Shown: positions 33,341 to 44,715 of the stretch, piece after piece
Numbering within the stretch: position 1 is the stretch's first letter
Layout: each line of letters opens with the position of its first letter
Assembly (NCBI RefSeq): GCF_027943255.1
Contig: NC_072895.1
Coordinates: forward strand, 70,930,001-70,994,000
DNA from: Anastrepha obliqua
Lineage: Eukaryota; Arthropoda; Insecta; Diptera; Tephritidae
DNA: 64,000 nt
Reading direction: 5' to 3'
The notes under the pieces: model-generated
Told to the model about the DNA's origin: nothing
Databases searched by the model: none
What the model saw: the letters and a program-made list of their open reading frames with translations, nothing else
Translations under genes and position numbers: made by a program

Positions 33341-34165
33341 ATCATTCAATCACACATAAAATGTCTTCGCATTGTAGCCAAAGCAGGAATACCAACAATC
33401 GAAGAAAGAGAAGCACAGCAGCCTGGACGACTAATCTTCAAACTCACTTGCCCTGATACTACGGATAACAGAATTAGCCAAAATACGTTTTGAAAAAAGA
33501 AGAAAGAAAAATGTTCTCGATTTTCCAGTTTCGAAAAAATTGTGATTTCCCTCTCCAATTCAAACAAGGATATGAAGTCCGGACTCCTCCTTGAAATATA
33601 CCATCAGTTGTAATCAATACGGGCCTTCACCAGTGGCAAAAAAGAACGCAAGCCCAACAATTTAGAAAAAAAAAATCCTGGCAGTCTGGAACAAATACTG
33701 CGAATGGGATTTTTTATTTGTGGGTGGATCAAAAACAGACATCACAATAGCGTTTATTGTTGCTCAAGAAGGTTTCAACATTCTACAAATTGCCATTCTC
33801 CCAAACTATACATCAGCCTTCGCAGCAGAACTGGAAGCAGTTATGCGGGCATATTTGTATGCACAAAAACATAAAAAACATAAACAAACGCTTATTTATT
33901 CTGTTTCTCAATCGATAATATCAGCTACAAAAACATCAACAACACGGAAAGTGAGGGATGCCTTAGCTACAACAAATTAAATTACTCTGGATACCGAGAC
34001 ATTTTGGTATTTGTGGTAATGAAAAAGCAGATGATGTAGCTAAGTTTGTCACCAAAGCGCCACTTAACATTGCATCATTTTACAATAAAGACATCGTAAG
34101 AGCTGCTTACTCCAGGCCAACCAGCAGACTTTACCAGATTCCAAATCAGGCCCACTAGGTCTCCT
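33341..34165 (+). mobile_element. Non-LTR retrotransposon fragment with RNase H (I/LOA-like), degenerate
   Basis: A frame at ~33717-33980 reads FVGGSKTDITIAFIV, then AFAAELEAVMRAYLYA, the first and second catalytic blocks of an RNase H (the usual TDGS is VGGS, so the Asp is lost). After a frameshift RHFGICGNEKADDVAK (~33992) gives the PGHxGIxGNExAD block. Upstream at ~33360-33480 LRIVAKAGIPTIEEREAQQ may be the end of the thumb region. No intact ORF. Confidence 0.65.
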
Positions 34166-34305
34166 TGTGCGCTGTACAGCAACATGGCAGTCAACCACCT
34201 CTCAAGTCAATGTGCAACAGCTCAAGCCACTGCAAATTCAATTTCAATCTACAAGACCTACTAAGTATTGCCAATGAAACAAACACAAAAAGTTCTTCGA
34301 AATTT

Positions 34306-34510
34306 TTAAAAAGAAGCAACATTTTCTATGAAATCCGACGCACCAGTTACATTGAAATCAAATTTTAAAAGGGGTAAAGTGACAGAGAGAAAGTTTAGGT
34401 CTTGCCAGTTTTGAGTCTGCATACCTCTAGTCAATGTGTCAGCTACCTCATTCTCGGATATCTCTTGGGGCCCGGGATACCCATAAAAGGGCTTGTAATG
34501 TAGGTTATTT
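34306..34510 (-). mobile_element. Retrotransposon RNase H fragment abutting a DD41D element
   Basis: Minus-strand reading GYPGPQEISENEVADTLTRG resembles the PGHxxIxxNExAD RNase H block. It joins the DD41D transposase at ~34510 directly, replacing that transposase's C-terminus. Confidence 0.55.
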
Positions 34511-35070
34511 TTACTTGAATCAATGACTTCACATAACCCCAAAGAAAATAGTCTAGAGGCGTCAAATCACACGAGCGCGGCGGCCATTCGACCGGTCCAT
34601 TTCTGGAAATAATGCGCTCATCGAACTTACTCTTCAACAAATCAATTGTAGTGTGTGCTGTGTGGCTTGTGGCCCCGTCCTATTGAAACCACATGTCGTC
34701 TAAGTCCATACCATTCAATTGCGGCCAAAAATAATCGTTTATCATGTTGCGGTATCGATTTCCATTCACGGTAACGTGGCGATCGTTCTCGTCAACGAAA
34801 AAATATGGACCAATTACGCCGCCGGCATGTAAACCGCACCAAACAGTGATTTTTTCGGGATGCAACGGTGCCTCATGAATCACGTGTGGATTGCTTTCTG
34901 CCCAGTAACGCATATTTTGCTTGTTGACAAAGCCATTGAGCCAAAAGTGAGCTTCATCACTGAAGATAATTTTTTGGAAAAAATCTGGATCTGGTAGCAG
35001 AAACAGAACGATTATTTTCATAAAATATTTGCACGATTTGCAATCGTTGTTCAAGTGTGTAGCGTTCCAT
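34511..35070 (-). pseudogene. DD41D transposase pseudogene
   Basis: Cut-and-paste transposase remnant. Residues MERYTLEQRLQIVQIFYENN (start 35070) are the first helix of the DNA-binding domain. After ~27 codons (SVSATR) the frame jumps to PDFFQKIIFSDEAHFWLNGF, just before the first catalytic Asp, losing ~120 residues. The first Asp is in FSDEAHF, the second in WFQ-stop-DGATSHTA (TAG at 34682-34680) and the third in DLTPLDYFLWGY. Exactly 41 residues separate the second and third, the mark of the DD41D group. Out-of-frame junction plus the stop make it inactive. Confidence 0.85.
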
Positions 35071-35287
35071 GGTGAAATGTATACTAATGAAGTTTACAAA
35101 CGACGAGCGAAAAATAAAAAATATTGCGTCGTTCGCCCTCCCTATCGGAAAAAAGTTGAAGCGCACCTATTGAAAAACGCGTTATATTGCCGCTATCTGG
35201 TTCACAACTGTGAAATATGGTTGACGTAGGACGCCATTTGCAAAAATAATAAATCTTTGGATAGGGTGATTAAGTTATGCCACCTTG
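34511..35287 (-). mobile_element. DD41D (rosa-type) mariner-like element, internally deleted, 3' end lost
   Basis: The 5' terminal repeat (minus strand, CAAGGTGGCATAACTTAATC) ends at 35287, next to TA. The transposase frame starts at 35070. The other end is missing: coding sequence stops at ~34511, where retrotransposon sequence begins. Confidence 0.8.
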
Positions 35288-36007
35288 TATTTTATATATA
35301 TTGAGCGAGTTACGCTAAATTTTCTTCTCGACTTTTGTACGACAAATACTCGCACATATGCTATTTTTATATATAATCATGCATATTTATTTGCAATGCT
35401 CAAACATACATTTAGTCCCACAAGCGGAGGAAAAATATCTCTTTTACTCATAGCATAAAGCTATGTTCTTAAGTGGGCATGTGTGTGCATCTTCGAAGCT
35501 TCTAAGTCTTTTGATTTGCAGATTGCCAAAATTGTTGATAAGTATCAGCATCAACGTAGTGCTAAGGAAGTTATGAAGAGGAATTTCTTTTCAACAAATG
35601 CGTTCCTGGAAATGACTTTGTTTGAAGAGAGTTTTACTTCAGCAAAGGTAGTTTCATGTGATGATATTCACTTATGAATGCACTACGATTCTATGTACAC
35701 CATGTATTAAGATTTTTGAAATTTTTTTGTTCAGCTTCAAGTTATTGATTTTACATAGAGGTTGGTAGTTAACCGAAATTATTATGACGTCAATTAAAAA
35801 GATTAATTTTGCAAATCCTTAAAGTATCTTTAGGTGGTTGTTTCTAAGAAAGAAACAATGGTAATAAAATGTTTGTTACTGGAAGTTTTCGAAACTCTCT
35901 TCCTTTTTTCAAACACCTGACACCGGCGTCATCAAGACACTTTCTCAAGTCAGATGTCGGCAAGACGAAACTTGTGGATATTAATATATATTTTGATAAT
36001 TTGAAAC
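35288..36007. other. No gene seen
   Basis: AT-rich; nothing recognised. Confidence 0.55.
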
Positions 36008-36244
36008 TCCGCCGCCGCCACAGCTGAATTCGAAATCCGGAGAACGCTCGAATCTCCGTGAAACACCAAAATGAAGAATACATTTTCTCTAAGAGCGATT
36101 CTGCCATGAAGAAGCTCCTCATAAAATATATCTGCCGTTCAGAGTCGACTTAAAACTGTAGGTCCCTACATTTCTGAAACAACATCAAGACACACACCAA
36201 ATAGGAGGAGGAGCTAGGCCAAACATCCAAAAAGAATGTAAGCT
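36008..36244 (+). mobile_element. tRNA-derived SINE copy 6
   Basis: Plus-strand, diverged head (CTCCGCCGCCGCCACAGCTG), damaged B box (GCTCGAATCTCCG at ~36046) and a ~40-bp deletion in the middle (AGAGCGATTCTGCCATG). Ends 17 bp before the mariner at 36262. Confidence 0.8.
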
Positions 36245-36261
36245 ATTGTATACTTGTAATA

Positions 36262-37542
36262 GGTCTATCGATAAGTTCGTGCGGTTTTACAACAGATGGC
36301 GTAACTTGATTATTATTCCATCGATCCACATTTCCAAACATTCATTGGAGAGCTACTGTCGTAAGGCACAAACGTCAGTATAAGTTTTTTATTTGAAGCG
36401 TAAACAACAATATTTTTACCACACTTGAAAATGTCGAATTTCGTGCCAAATAATGTGTTTTTGCGGGGAATTCTTCTTCTTTATTTTAATATGAAGAAAA
36501 AAGCAGCCGAAAGTCATCGTATCTTGGTGGAAGTTTATGGTGAGCATGCTCTAGCTGAGCGAACGTGCCAGAAGTGGTTTGCACGCTTTAAAAGTGGTGA
36601 TTTTGGCTTGGAAGACGAAGAACGCGAGGGTGCGCCGCCAAAGTTCATGGATACCGAATTGGAGGAATTGCTCGATCAAGATCCGGCTCAAACGCAAGAA
36701 GAGGTTGCAAAAACTTTGGGAGTTGATCAATCAACCATTTCCAAACGTTTAAAAGTCATGGGAATGATCCGAAAGGTAGGCCATTGGGTGCCGTATGAAT
36801 TGAAGCCAAGAGACGTTGAACGCCGTTTTATGGCATGCGAACAACTGCTTCAACGGCACAAAAGAAAGGGTTTTTTGCATCGAATTGTGACTGGCGATGA
36901 AAAGTGGGTCCATTACGACAATCCAAAACGTCGGGCAACGTATGGATAGCCTGGCCATGCTTCAACATCGACGTCGGCGCAGAATATTCATGGCCTGAAG
37001 GTTATGCTGTGTATCTGGTGGGACCAGCTGGGTGTTGTGTATTATGAGCTACTGAAACCGAATGAAACGATTACGGGGGATGTCTACCGACGACAATTGA
37101 TGCGTTTGAGCCGAGCACTGCGAGAAAAACGGCCGCAATACGCCGATAGACACGACAAAGTTATTTTGCAACATGACAATGCTCGGCCACATGTTGCACA
37201 AGTGGTCAAAACATACTTAGAAACGCTCAAATGGGATGTCCTACCCCACCCGCTGTATAGTCCAGACCTTGCGCCATCCGATTACTATCTCTTTCGATCG
37301 ATGCAACATGGCCTGGCTGACCAGCACTTCCGTAATTACGATGAAGTCAAAAAATCGATCGATTCGTGGATTGCGGCAAAACCGACCGAATTTTTCACAA
37401 AGGGAATCCGTGAATTGCCAGAAAGATGGGAAAAAGTAGTAGTAAGCGATGGACAATACTTTGAATATTAAATTTGTAACCATTTTACGTCAATAAAGTT
37501 TCAAATTTCGAAAAAAAAACCGCACGAACTTAAACATAGTCC
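36262..37542 (+). mobile_element. mariner element, complete, mauritiana-like DD34D
   Basis: A 1,281-bp element flanked by TA on both sides (36260-36261 and 37543-37544). The terminal repeats begin GGTCTATCGATAAGTTCGTG at left and read GGACTATGTTTAAGTTCGTG from the right. One transposase gene fills most of it. The size equals that of classic mariners. It is closely similar to the 5' end at 1-240, so the family was probably active recently. Confidence 0.95.
36431..37471 (+). pseudogene. mariner transposase, full length but for one nonsense codon
   Basis: A 346-codon gene encoding the enzyme that cuts out the element and reinserts it at TA. Residues 1-~115 are the paired helix-turn-helix DNA-binding domain (RTCQKWFARFKSGDF; VDQSTISKRLKVMG), followed by the WVPYEL linker motif. 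The catalytic triad is intact: Asp in TGDEKW, Asp in LQHDNARPH and Asp in YSPDLAPSDYYLF (DD34D). The reading frame is open end to end except for a TAG at 36947-36949, just after RRATYG. Start is the ATG at 36431 (MSNFVPN); two codons upstream in frame is only TTG. Strongly resembles Mos1-group transposase in length and order. Confidence 0.93.
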
Positions 37543-37560
37543 TATATGTATATATATATA

Positions 37561-38461
37561 TTCTGCTCAAATATGAACGAGACTGATTTAATAAAACACA
37601 AAGGGTTAATTATTGTTCAATTTTTATTTTATCCCCTTCAAAGTAATCACCATTGGAGGCGATACACATATGCTAACGTTTTTTCCAATCATCATAGCAT
37701 TTCTGGATGGCCGATTTCGGTATGGATTTCAGTTCCTTCTTTGAATTCTCTTTTATGGCTTCAATTGTCGCAAAATGTTTTCCACGGAGCGGAGTGCTTG
37801 GGAAAGAGGAAAAAGTCACATGGAGCTATATCAGGCGAATACGGTGCTTGCGGATCGATATTAACATTATTTTTGTTCAAATAATCGCGAACAAGACGTG
37901 ATGTGTGAGCTGGTGCATTATCGTGGTGCAAGAACCATGACTTGTTGTCCCACAATTCCTTCCTTTTAAGACGAATGTTCTCGCGCAAACGCTTTAAAAC
38001 GTCTAAATAATATTCAGCGTTAACCGATCGGCCTTGAGGAAGTAACTCCGAGTGCACCACACCTTCGTAATCGAAACAAACAGTCAGCATAAGCTTAATT
38101 TTTGAGCGACTTTTACGTGGTTTTTTGGGTTGATGTACGGCCATCTTTGAACGATTTAAGCCACAGGAAAACACGTGCACGTGATAGAGCAGAGACCCCA
38201 TAGGCCAAGCCAAAATTTTGTTGGAATAACAAAATTTCAAACAAATTCTTTGTTCAACTTGAATTTCCATCGTTAAATTCGAAGAACACACTCGAGCTTG
38301 ACTTGTTTACAGTAGCACAGAAAACAAACTATGTGACATATCACGCTGAAATTTGCCATGTAAGCTTATAACAGTCCTACCAAAAAACAAAAAATTTATT
38401 TTTGCCATATGTCATCCGCGGACCGTTTTATTGATAAAGTCTCGTTCATATTTGAGCAGAA
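37561..38461 (-). mobile_element. Second mariner element, internally deleted
   Basis: Flanked by 24-bp near-perfect inverted repeats beginning TTCTGCTCAAATATGAACGA at 37561 and ending at 38461. TA precedes the left end; the right flank is GT, so that side has changed. It begins only 18 bp after the mariner at 36262-37542, in a (TA)n run. At 901 bp it is ~400 bp short of a full mariner. A different subfamily from its neighbour. Confidence 0.9.
37610..38270 (-). pseudogene. mariner transposase pseudogene with N-terminal deletion
   Basis: Starts MEIQVEQRICLKFCYSNK at 38270, then breaks after ~18 codons and resumes near RPKKPRKSRSKIKLMLTVCFDY-like sequence, so most of the DNA-binding domain and the first catalytic Asp are gone. 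The second Asp (LHHDNAPAHTS) and third (YSPDIAPCDFFLF) remain, 34 residues apart (DD34D). A frameshift follows FPK, and the C-terminus (KSAIQKCYDDW, CIASNGDYFEGD) continues in another frame with one TAG. Resembles the vertebrate/insect mariner group with HHDNAPAHT and APCDFF motifs. Confidence 0.85.
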
Positions 38462-38829
38462 GTTATAAACATATATATAACTTGAAACTTACGCTAAAAA
38501 ATCTGTACAGGTAGTGGTCAATTTGGAATCGTGTGTTAGAGTTCTCTGCAATAGTAAATAGCATAAAATAAGTTTGGCAGTTAAAAAGATTCCTTACCAC
38601 AACAAGTAAATGAAAATTTTGCGCCGATTCCTTACTCTATATAGATTCGATATGTAAGCAATATTTCTAAGTAGATGGAAAAAAACTCTTGTGTCAAACT
38701 AATACTAATGAGGGAAGGAATCATTGCTTGCAGTTTGATAGTATAACTTTTGGCTTTTTTAGATGGATGTTTACAAAATGCGGGTAAAATTGGACAAGAT
38801 ATATACATGAAAAATCATTATATCGTGAA

Positions 38830-39390
38830 AAGAGTTTCGACTTCAGCTATACACCAATTTCGAATGACTCGCTGGAGGACTTCGGTCGGTATCTCATGAA
38901 TAGCTTTAGTAATGTTGGCTTCCCATGCCTCAGCCGAAGCTGGTTTATCCACAAAGTATTTCGACTTTACATACCCCGAAACGACGATGCAGTAAATCCA
39001 TTGTTTCGGACCTGTATGGTAAGTAGTGCCGTCTTGTTTTGGATATCACGGGCTTTAACTTCTGGCATCGAAAAGTAATTTATCATGGCGCGATATTACT
39101 GTTACATTGGCGCCAACCTTATCTTTGGGCCGATGACTCATTCAGTCAGTAAGCCGCGCCAAACGGCAATTTTGCTTATTGACGTAGGCATTAAGTTGAA
39201 AATGGGCGTCAGCGTTGAACACCATAAGTTGGCCTGAGTGCGCGATGAACACTTTTTACAGTGCGTTAATTTTCAGAATGTAAGTACGACTTGCAAAGGT
39301 TGTTGAGGCGCAAGTCTCGATGATGAAACGTCAATGAATACTGAAAAAAATTTTGTATTTAATTTGACAGCATTATGCGTGGTCTGTCAA
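38830..39390 (-). pseudogene. DD41D-type transposase pseudogene, internally deleted
   Basis: On the minus strand, a degenerate head with VKSVHRALRPTYGVQR-like residues (~39260) passes directly to DAHFQLNAYVNKQNCR (~39215), the first catalytic block (here NADAHF in place of SDEAHF). Then comes YRAMINYF (~39100) and, after a further gap, GYVKSKYFVDKPA and EVLQRVIRNW (38840-38970), the region after the third Asp. The second Asp block is missing. The 41-residue spacing cannot be measured; assignment is by similarity to the two better copies. Confidence 0.65.
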
Positions 39391-39743
39391 ATAAACCCTA
39401 TTGGAAAAATTACCTTCAATCTGATCATCTTTTAGAACTAAATTTTAGTAAATCAGCATTTAGTTTTTTTGCCAACATAGCTGGATTTTGTTTAGATGGA
39501 ATTTTTTGTTAAGATGCAGTTTTCCTTTGTACATCTACTAAAGCTTTTGATATGAAGATATGGACATCAAATGAAAAATGAATAAGAAGATAATGATAAT
39601 TCCCTTATCCATTTTTAAACATGTAAAATATCCTTCCAACATTTTGTTCTTCGATATTCTTAGGGATTTTCGTGTTTTCGAAAATATTATTATTTTATTA
39701 AAAAACTGCCAAAAATGTATGCTTGTAGCTGTATTATACATTT
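39391..39743. other. No gene seen
   Basis: AT-rich; nothing recognised. Confidence 0.55.
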
Positions 39744-39962
39744 AATTGGCATTCTCATCATTTTTGTGTGTTTGGACGAGGTCCTCCTCCTATTTGTGGC
39801 TTGAGTCTTTATGCTGTTCCACAAATGAAGGAGCCTGCAGGTTTAAGTTGGCGGAAATACATTCGGAGGTTGGTCACTGCTTGCCGAGGGGCGACTGCTA
39901 TTTTGGTGTTACGCACTTCCCAATGGTAGTCACGCGCCATTCCATTCAGCTACAAGGGCTGT
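39744..39962 (-). mobile_element. tRNA-derived SINE copy 7, decayed
   Basis: Minus strand, with several internal deletions. Body words CTCCTCCTATTTGTGG, GTTCCACAAATG and GCCGAGGGGCGACTGCTATT, and head CATTCAGCTAC near 39945. B box lost. Confidence 0.8.
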
Positions 39963-42204
39963 CATGCCTGTAGCTTCATAGCAGGAACATGCATACTGAT
40001 AAATGTGCGTCGTTGAAAATAATTTAATTTACATATGAATCTAGAGAAAATTTACCTTTTCCTTTGTTTTTAGGAAAATCTGTAATGATTCTAGCTCCTC
40101 AGTATGACTTCAGTCACTCCAGGAAGAAGCTGAAGTCCATTTACATGATATCTGAACAAACTCTAGGAAGACAAGTGAGAGCACACACTCTGTTTGCAAG
40201 GTGGAAATACTTCAAAAGGGTTTTTGTCTACTGCGGCAGGTCGTAACTAACTTCGAATTTGTGCATGAATCTCACGCATTCTTATAATATTTTCGGCAGC
40301 ACAACGTCAATCTGTACTGAAGAATACAGCGGTGTATGCAAGAGTTAGAAAGCTTAAAAATTAAGAAAGTAGGAAGCTAGGTCCCTTACAAACGACTGGT
40401 AGATCAATTTCAATAGCGGTGGATCATCACTTATAATTTGACCAACACTCGATAAACGAAAAAGAGGAGGCACCTCTGGTACGAACGAAAATCTCTTTAA
40501 GAAATGCGCTGAAGTAGCCGATTCTTTGAAGACTAACTCAATTAAGGTATTAATAGAAGTGTTGACTGTTTTTGTCGAAAGCAGGATGGAGTATAAACAC
40601 GTAGGGATGGAACTAGGAAAATCTCTCCGGCACATGATAATGACATCTGTGACCACCAGGTGAACTACAAGAGCAGTTCATATAGTCGAACGTAGCTTAT
40701 TCTCTATAGATTTTTCCACACATTCAGAAGAATTCAAAAGAATTAAATGTTCGCTTAATAAAGTTGAAAGCTGTGCTTCAAAGGTCACAATTAGTAAGAG
40801 TTCTTTCTGAAATCTTAGGCTATGCCAAATTTGTTATGTTGAACACAACTCTCCTAGAAGACATGACCCAGTATTTTTCTGGATTGCTACAATTAAAGCT
40901 GCAGACGTTGTTATCAGGGATTAAAATATTATAAAAAATGTTTAAACCTGTTCAAATGGATACCTTGTTTTATGATTTTTTCTGTTTGCGTTTTGTATTA
41001 AATTTTCAGCACATTTTGTTTGATATAACCCCGAATGCACACATAGGAGCACTCTAAACATTGATATTGTATTGAATTAGAATTGCTTCAGCAATGCAAA
41101 TATTGGAAATGTACGCATATGAAAATGTTACTCATACGCCCCGCACGCCACACTATCAAGCAAATCGCGACTGAAATTTGAATTTTAATTACGCTTGCGT
41201 GCCACATTTGTTTGGAACTTGAAAATTGAGCTACATTATTCACTTAAAATTAATTGCTAAGTGGAAAAGCAGTACTCGGTGCGCGCAATAACAGCAACGC
41301 ACCCGAAAACCAAACAAACAAAATTAGGCAGATATTAGAATAGTATTTTGAAATGTATTCTGGGTAAAGTACATGCCACGTGTGATGGAACATTTTTAAT
41401 TTCATTAAAAATTGATTTCTATTTTCATGCATGTGAGTTTGGAGCTGTTTAGGTGAGTTTAATTTAATACTCAAAGTAGGTTGATAAGTGGTGATGTTCT
41501 AATTTTGTTTGTACACCCGCTTATTATAATTTTTCCAGATAACGGAACATAACTATTTGATACCGAAAACTTACACTGAATTTTGCACACTATTTGAAGT
41601 TATGTGAACTAATTTAAACTTTCTCTTCTTCTTTCTGCACGCTGTTTGTCCTTCTCGAAAACTTTGAAAGTGCATCAGTCGGAACCTTTTAAATTTAACC
41701 CTTCGTTGACACAAAAAATATTCACGCACACGTATTTAACGATATTCGTTATTTGCTGTAGCAATTTGTTGAAAAGGAGTATGACAACGTTTATAGATAA
41801 GAATATCTAGCGCTCATATTAATGCTTACAAACGCCAACGCAATATCTGAAAATAAGATAATTTTACTTGTAGATTTACTGCAAAAATTAAACGTCAATA
41901 TAAATAGCCAAGCTGAAATTCACACAAAAAGAATTTCTACATTTTTGGCTTAAATGGTTTTGGATGGAATTCACTATATACGCTTCCACTAAACACAACT
42001 CGCCTAAAACTTATCAGTTTTCCTAATCTTGATAAATGTAGAAACATTTTTGGAATGACATTTAGAGTCAAACTGCTCACACGGTTAATTTCCAGCGCAG
42101 CTCTTCTAGGGGAAGTTAACGTCAATGTTCCATCTGGAGTGACAAGGAACTTAGGCCTCTTTGATTAAAACTGAGTTAAACAAATGACGACCTTTATGAA
42201 TTGT
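39963..42204. other. No gene confidently seen
   Basis: A 55-codon frame after a TTTTTAG at 40068-40074 (SRKKLKSIYMISEQTLGRQV) looks faintly exon-like but was not recognised. The rest is AT-rich non-coding sequence. Confidence 0.5.
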
Positions 42205-42600
42205 TTTAAGCCTTATGCAAGGTCACTGGGTGATCGGCACTCATGCGGAGAAGCTTGAAATTCCGTACAACCCCCATTGCAGAAGCTGTGGGGATCCTGC
42301 AGAGAAAGAGACTGTGGAACACTTTCTCTGCAAATGTCCGGCTCTGGCGGCTAGGCGCTTGAGATTCCTCAGCGTCCCTTTTGGGGATGACTTGATGAAA
42401 TTCTCCAGCCTAGATCCCTTTTCTCTCCTCCGCTACATCAACAGCACTGGATGGCTGTAGACGGTTTTATCTCCTCCCTTAATCCTTTCACAGGTAGTGG
42501 TCCACTTTATGGTATCAAAACGGCACGTAAGTGCTACTTGTAGTGTACCTGGGGTACTCTTGCCATCTTACCTACCTACCTACCTAAGCAAATATTTTCA
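42205..42600 (+). mobile_element. LOA-like retrotransposon 3' end, (TACC)n tail
   Basis: 5'-truncated copy. A frame at 42215-42460 encodes the last 81 residues with the zinc-binding block CRSCGDPAEKETVEHFLCKC and the end LLRYINSTGWL-stop. A ~130-bp 3' UTR ends in four TACC units (42566-42586). Same family as 24805-25072, which lacks ~40 bp present here. Confidence 0.85.
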
Positions 42601-43300
42601 ATTTAATGCTGCGCTTTTGTTATTTTGGGCTCTCTCGAACGTATGCTTATTAATGCAATATCAATAATTTTCTTTTCCTATTAAAAGTTTGATAAGAAAG
42701 GTAACATTTATTTCATATAATGATTTCTGTTTGTTCTCCAGCCACTTTTTTATTTGAGCTCGGCTGCCATATATAAATACGACATAATTTGCATTTGAAA
42801 ACGATTGTTAACTATTCCTGATGGTATATTTACATAAAATCTTATATTTTGATTTTCAGAGCAGGCAACTCTCCTGATAAAATTTTCAAGGGAGAAATTT
42901 GCCTTAATAGACTTCATGGAGTGAAGTTAATTTTAGAGTCGAACACTAAAAAAATTTTAACAAAATTAACATTGTTGCCAATTCTTCTGAACATTCGTTT
43001 ATTTTTAGGCTTGAGTATAATAAAAAGTAAACTGAACAAGCTTTGAAAAAAATGTATGAGATTCACTCAATGTCGAATATTTATTGGATTTTGAATGGTA
43101 TATAAAAAAAATCTTAGAAGAAAAATTGTTTTTGAAAAATTTGTAAACGTATATTTATTAAAATCAAATAGAAATAATTCTGAAAGGCAGCCTTTCAGAT
43201 TTTTTTAAATGGAAAACAATTTAAATTTTTTGGAAAAAAATGTGTTTGTAACTTTTCAACGCCCGTTTATTTTAATAATTTATTTTTATAATTACTGGGA
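42601..43300. other. No gene seen; very AT-rich
   Basis: Poly-A/T-rich; nothing recognised. Confidence 0.55.
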
Positions 43301-44515
43301 ATCCCCGTAATTTTTCAACCAGCTGATGGGTTCTTATCAGTGTGGCTTTAGACCTGGAAAGTATACCATCGTCCAAATATTCACAATACGCCAAACCTTG
43401 GAAAAGACCCATGAAAGGAGAATCGGCAGTTCGGAAAAAGTTACTTGTATGCCGCGATGTCTGAATTTGGTATCCTCGCAAAACTAATACGGCTTTGCAA
43501 GATGGCGTTGTTGAGCACCAGCAGCTCCGTCAGAATTGGGAAGGACCTCTCCAAGCCGTTTGATATCAAACGGGGTTTCAGACAGGGCGACTCACTGTCG
43601 TGTGATTTCTTTAACCTGATGTTGGAAAGCATCGTAAGAGCCGCAGAACTTAATCGCTCAGGCACAATATTTTATAAGAGCGTCCAGTTGTTGGCGTATG
43701 CCGATGATATTGACATCATCGGCCTTAACAACCGCGCTGTTAGTTCTCCCTCCTCCTGGATAAAGAGTCAAAACGAATGGGTTTGGTGATGAACGAGGAC
43801 AAAACAAAGTACCTCCTGTCTTCAAACAAACAGTCGGCGCACTCCTGTATCGGCACCCACGTCACTGTTGACAGTTATCATTTTGAGGTTGTAAAAGAAT
43901 CCGTGTACTTAGGAATCAGCATTAACACCGATAACAATGTCAGCCTTGAAATCCAACGTAGAATCTCTCTTGCCAACAAGTGCTGCTTTGGACTAAGTAG
44001 GCAATTGAGTAGTAAAGTCCTTTCTCGACGAACAAAACTAACACTCTACAAGGCTCCCATCATTCCCATCCTAACGTATGGCGCAGAAGCATGGACGATG
44101 ACAACATCCGATGAAGCGACGCTTGGAGTGTTTGAGAGAAAGATTCTACGCAAGACTATTGGACCTTTGCACGTTGGCAGCGGCGAATATCGCAGACGAT
44201 GGAACGATGAGCTATATGAGGTGATTACCTAGACATAACGCAGCGAGTAAAGATCCAGCGGTTACGCTGGCTGAGTCATGTCGTCCGAATGGAAACAAAC
44301 GCTCCGGCTCTGAAAGTATTCGATGCGGTACCAGCTGGTGGTAGCAGAGAAAGAGGAAGGCCTCATCAGCATTGGAAAGATCACGTTGAGAAGGTCTTGG
44401 CTTCACTTGGTGTGTCCAACTGGCGCCGGTTAGGACGAAAAAGAAATGACCGCCGCACTTTGTTAAACTGGGCCGAAATTGCGTAAGCGGTTATAGCGCC
44501 AATTGAGAAGAAGAT
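43301..44515 (+). mobile_element. RTE-like non-LTR retrotransposon, 5'-truncated, best copy
   Basis: Encodes the reverse transcriptase and C-terminus over three frames. SYQCGFRPGKYTIVQIF (~43335) begins it; then there is a deletion that removes the first catalytic Asp block. Next come MSEFGILAKLIRLCKMALL, DIKRGFRQGDSLSCDFFNLML and LLAYADDIDIIG (YADD at ~43698), a frameshift, MGLVMNEDKTKYLLSSNK (43777), YLGISINTDNNVSLEIQRR, LTYGAEAWTMTTSDEA and ERKILRKTIGPLHVG. A second shift at ~44232 leads to VKIQRLRW and ASLGVSNWRRLGRKR, stop ~44486. The 3' end AATTGAGAAGAAGA abuts a DD41D piece. Clade assignment (RTE-like) is moderate. Confidence 0.8.
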
Positions 44516-44715
44516 TCACGAACCGTCTCTGCCAAATTTTCACCATTTTTATAGTGATTTTTAATCATTTCAATCCGTTGTTTAAGCGCGTATCGTTCCA
44601 TTTTTATTAATGACGTAGTTTCTACTAGTCAAATATCAAAGAATGACAGCTTTGAAAGTGACATCTACCGAAATGGCGGGTTATTAAAATTAACACCGGT
44701 TATTGGAAACCCATT
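44516..44715 (-). pseudogene. DD41D transposase, N-terminal fragment with 5' UTR
   Basis: Minus-strand ATG at ~44601 begins MERYALKQRIEMIKNHYKNG, ENLAETVRES, then runs into the 3' end of the RTE-like element. Upstream to ~44715 is a UTR with a terminal-repeat-like GGGTTTCCAATAACCGGTG. No catalytic part. Confidence 0.7.

Noticed and set aside
40064..40246. Possible host exon after a TTTTTAG acceptor-like site
   Set aside because: Short, unrecognised, with no convincing donor or neighbouring exon.
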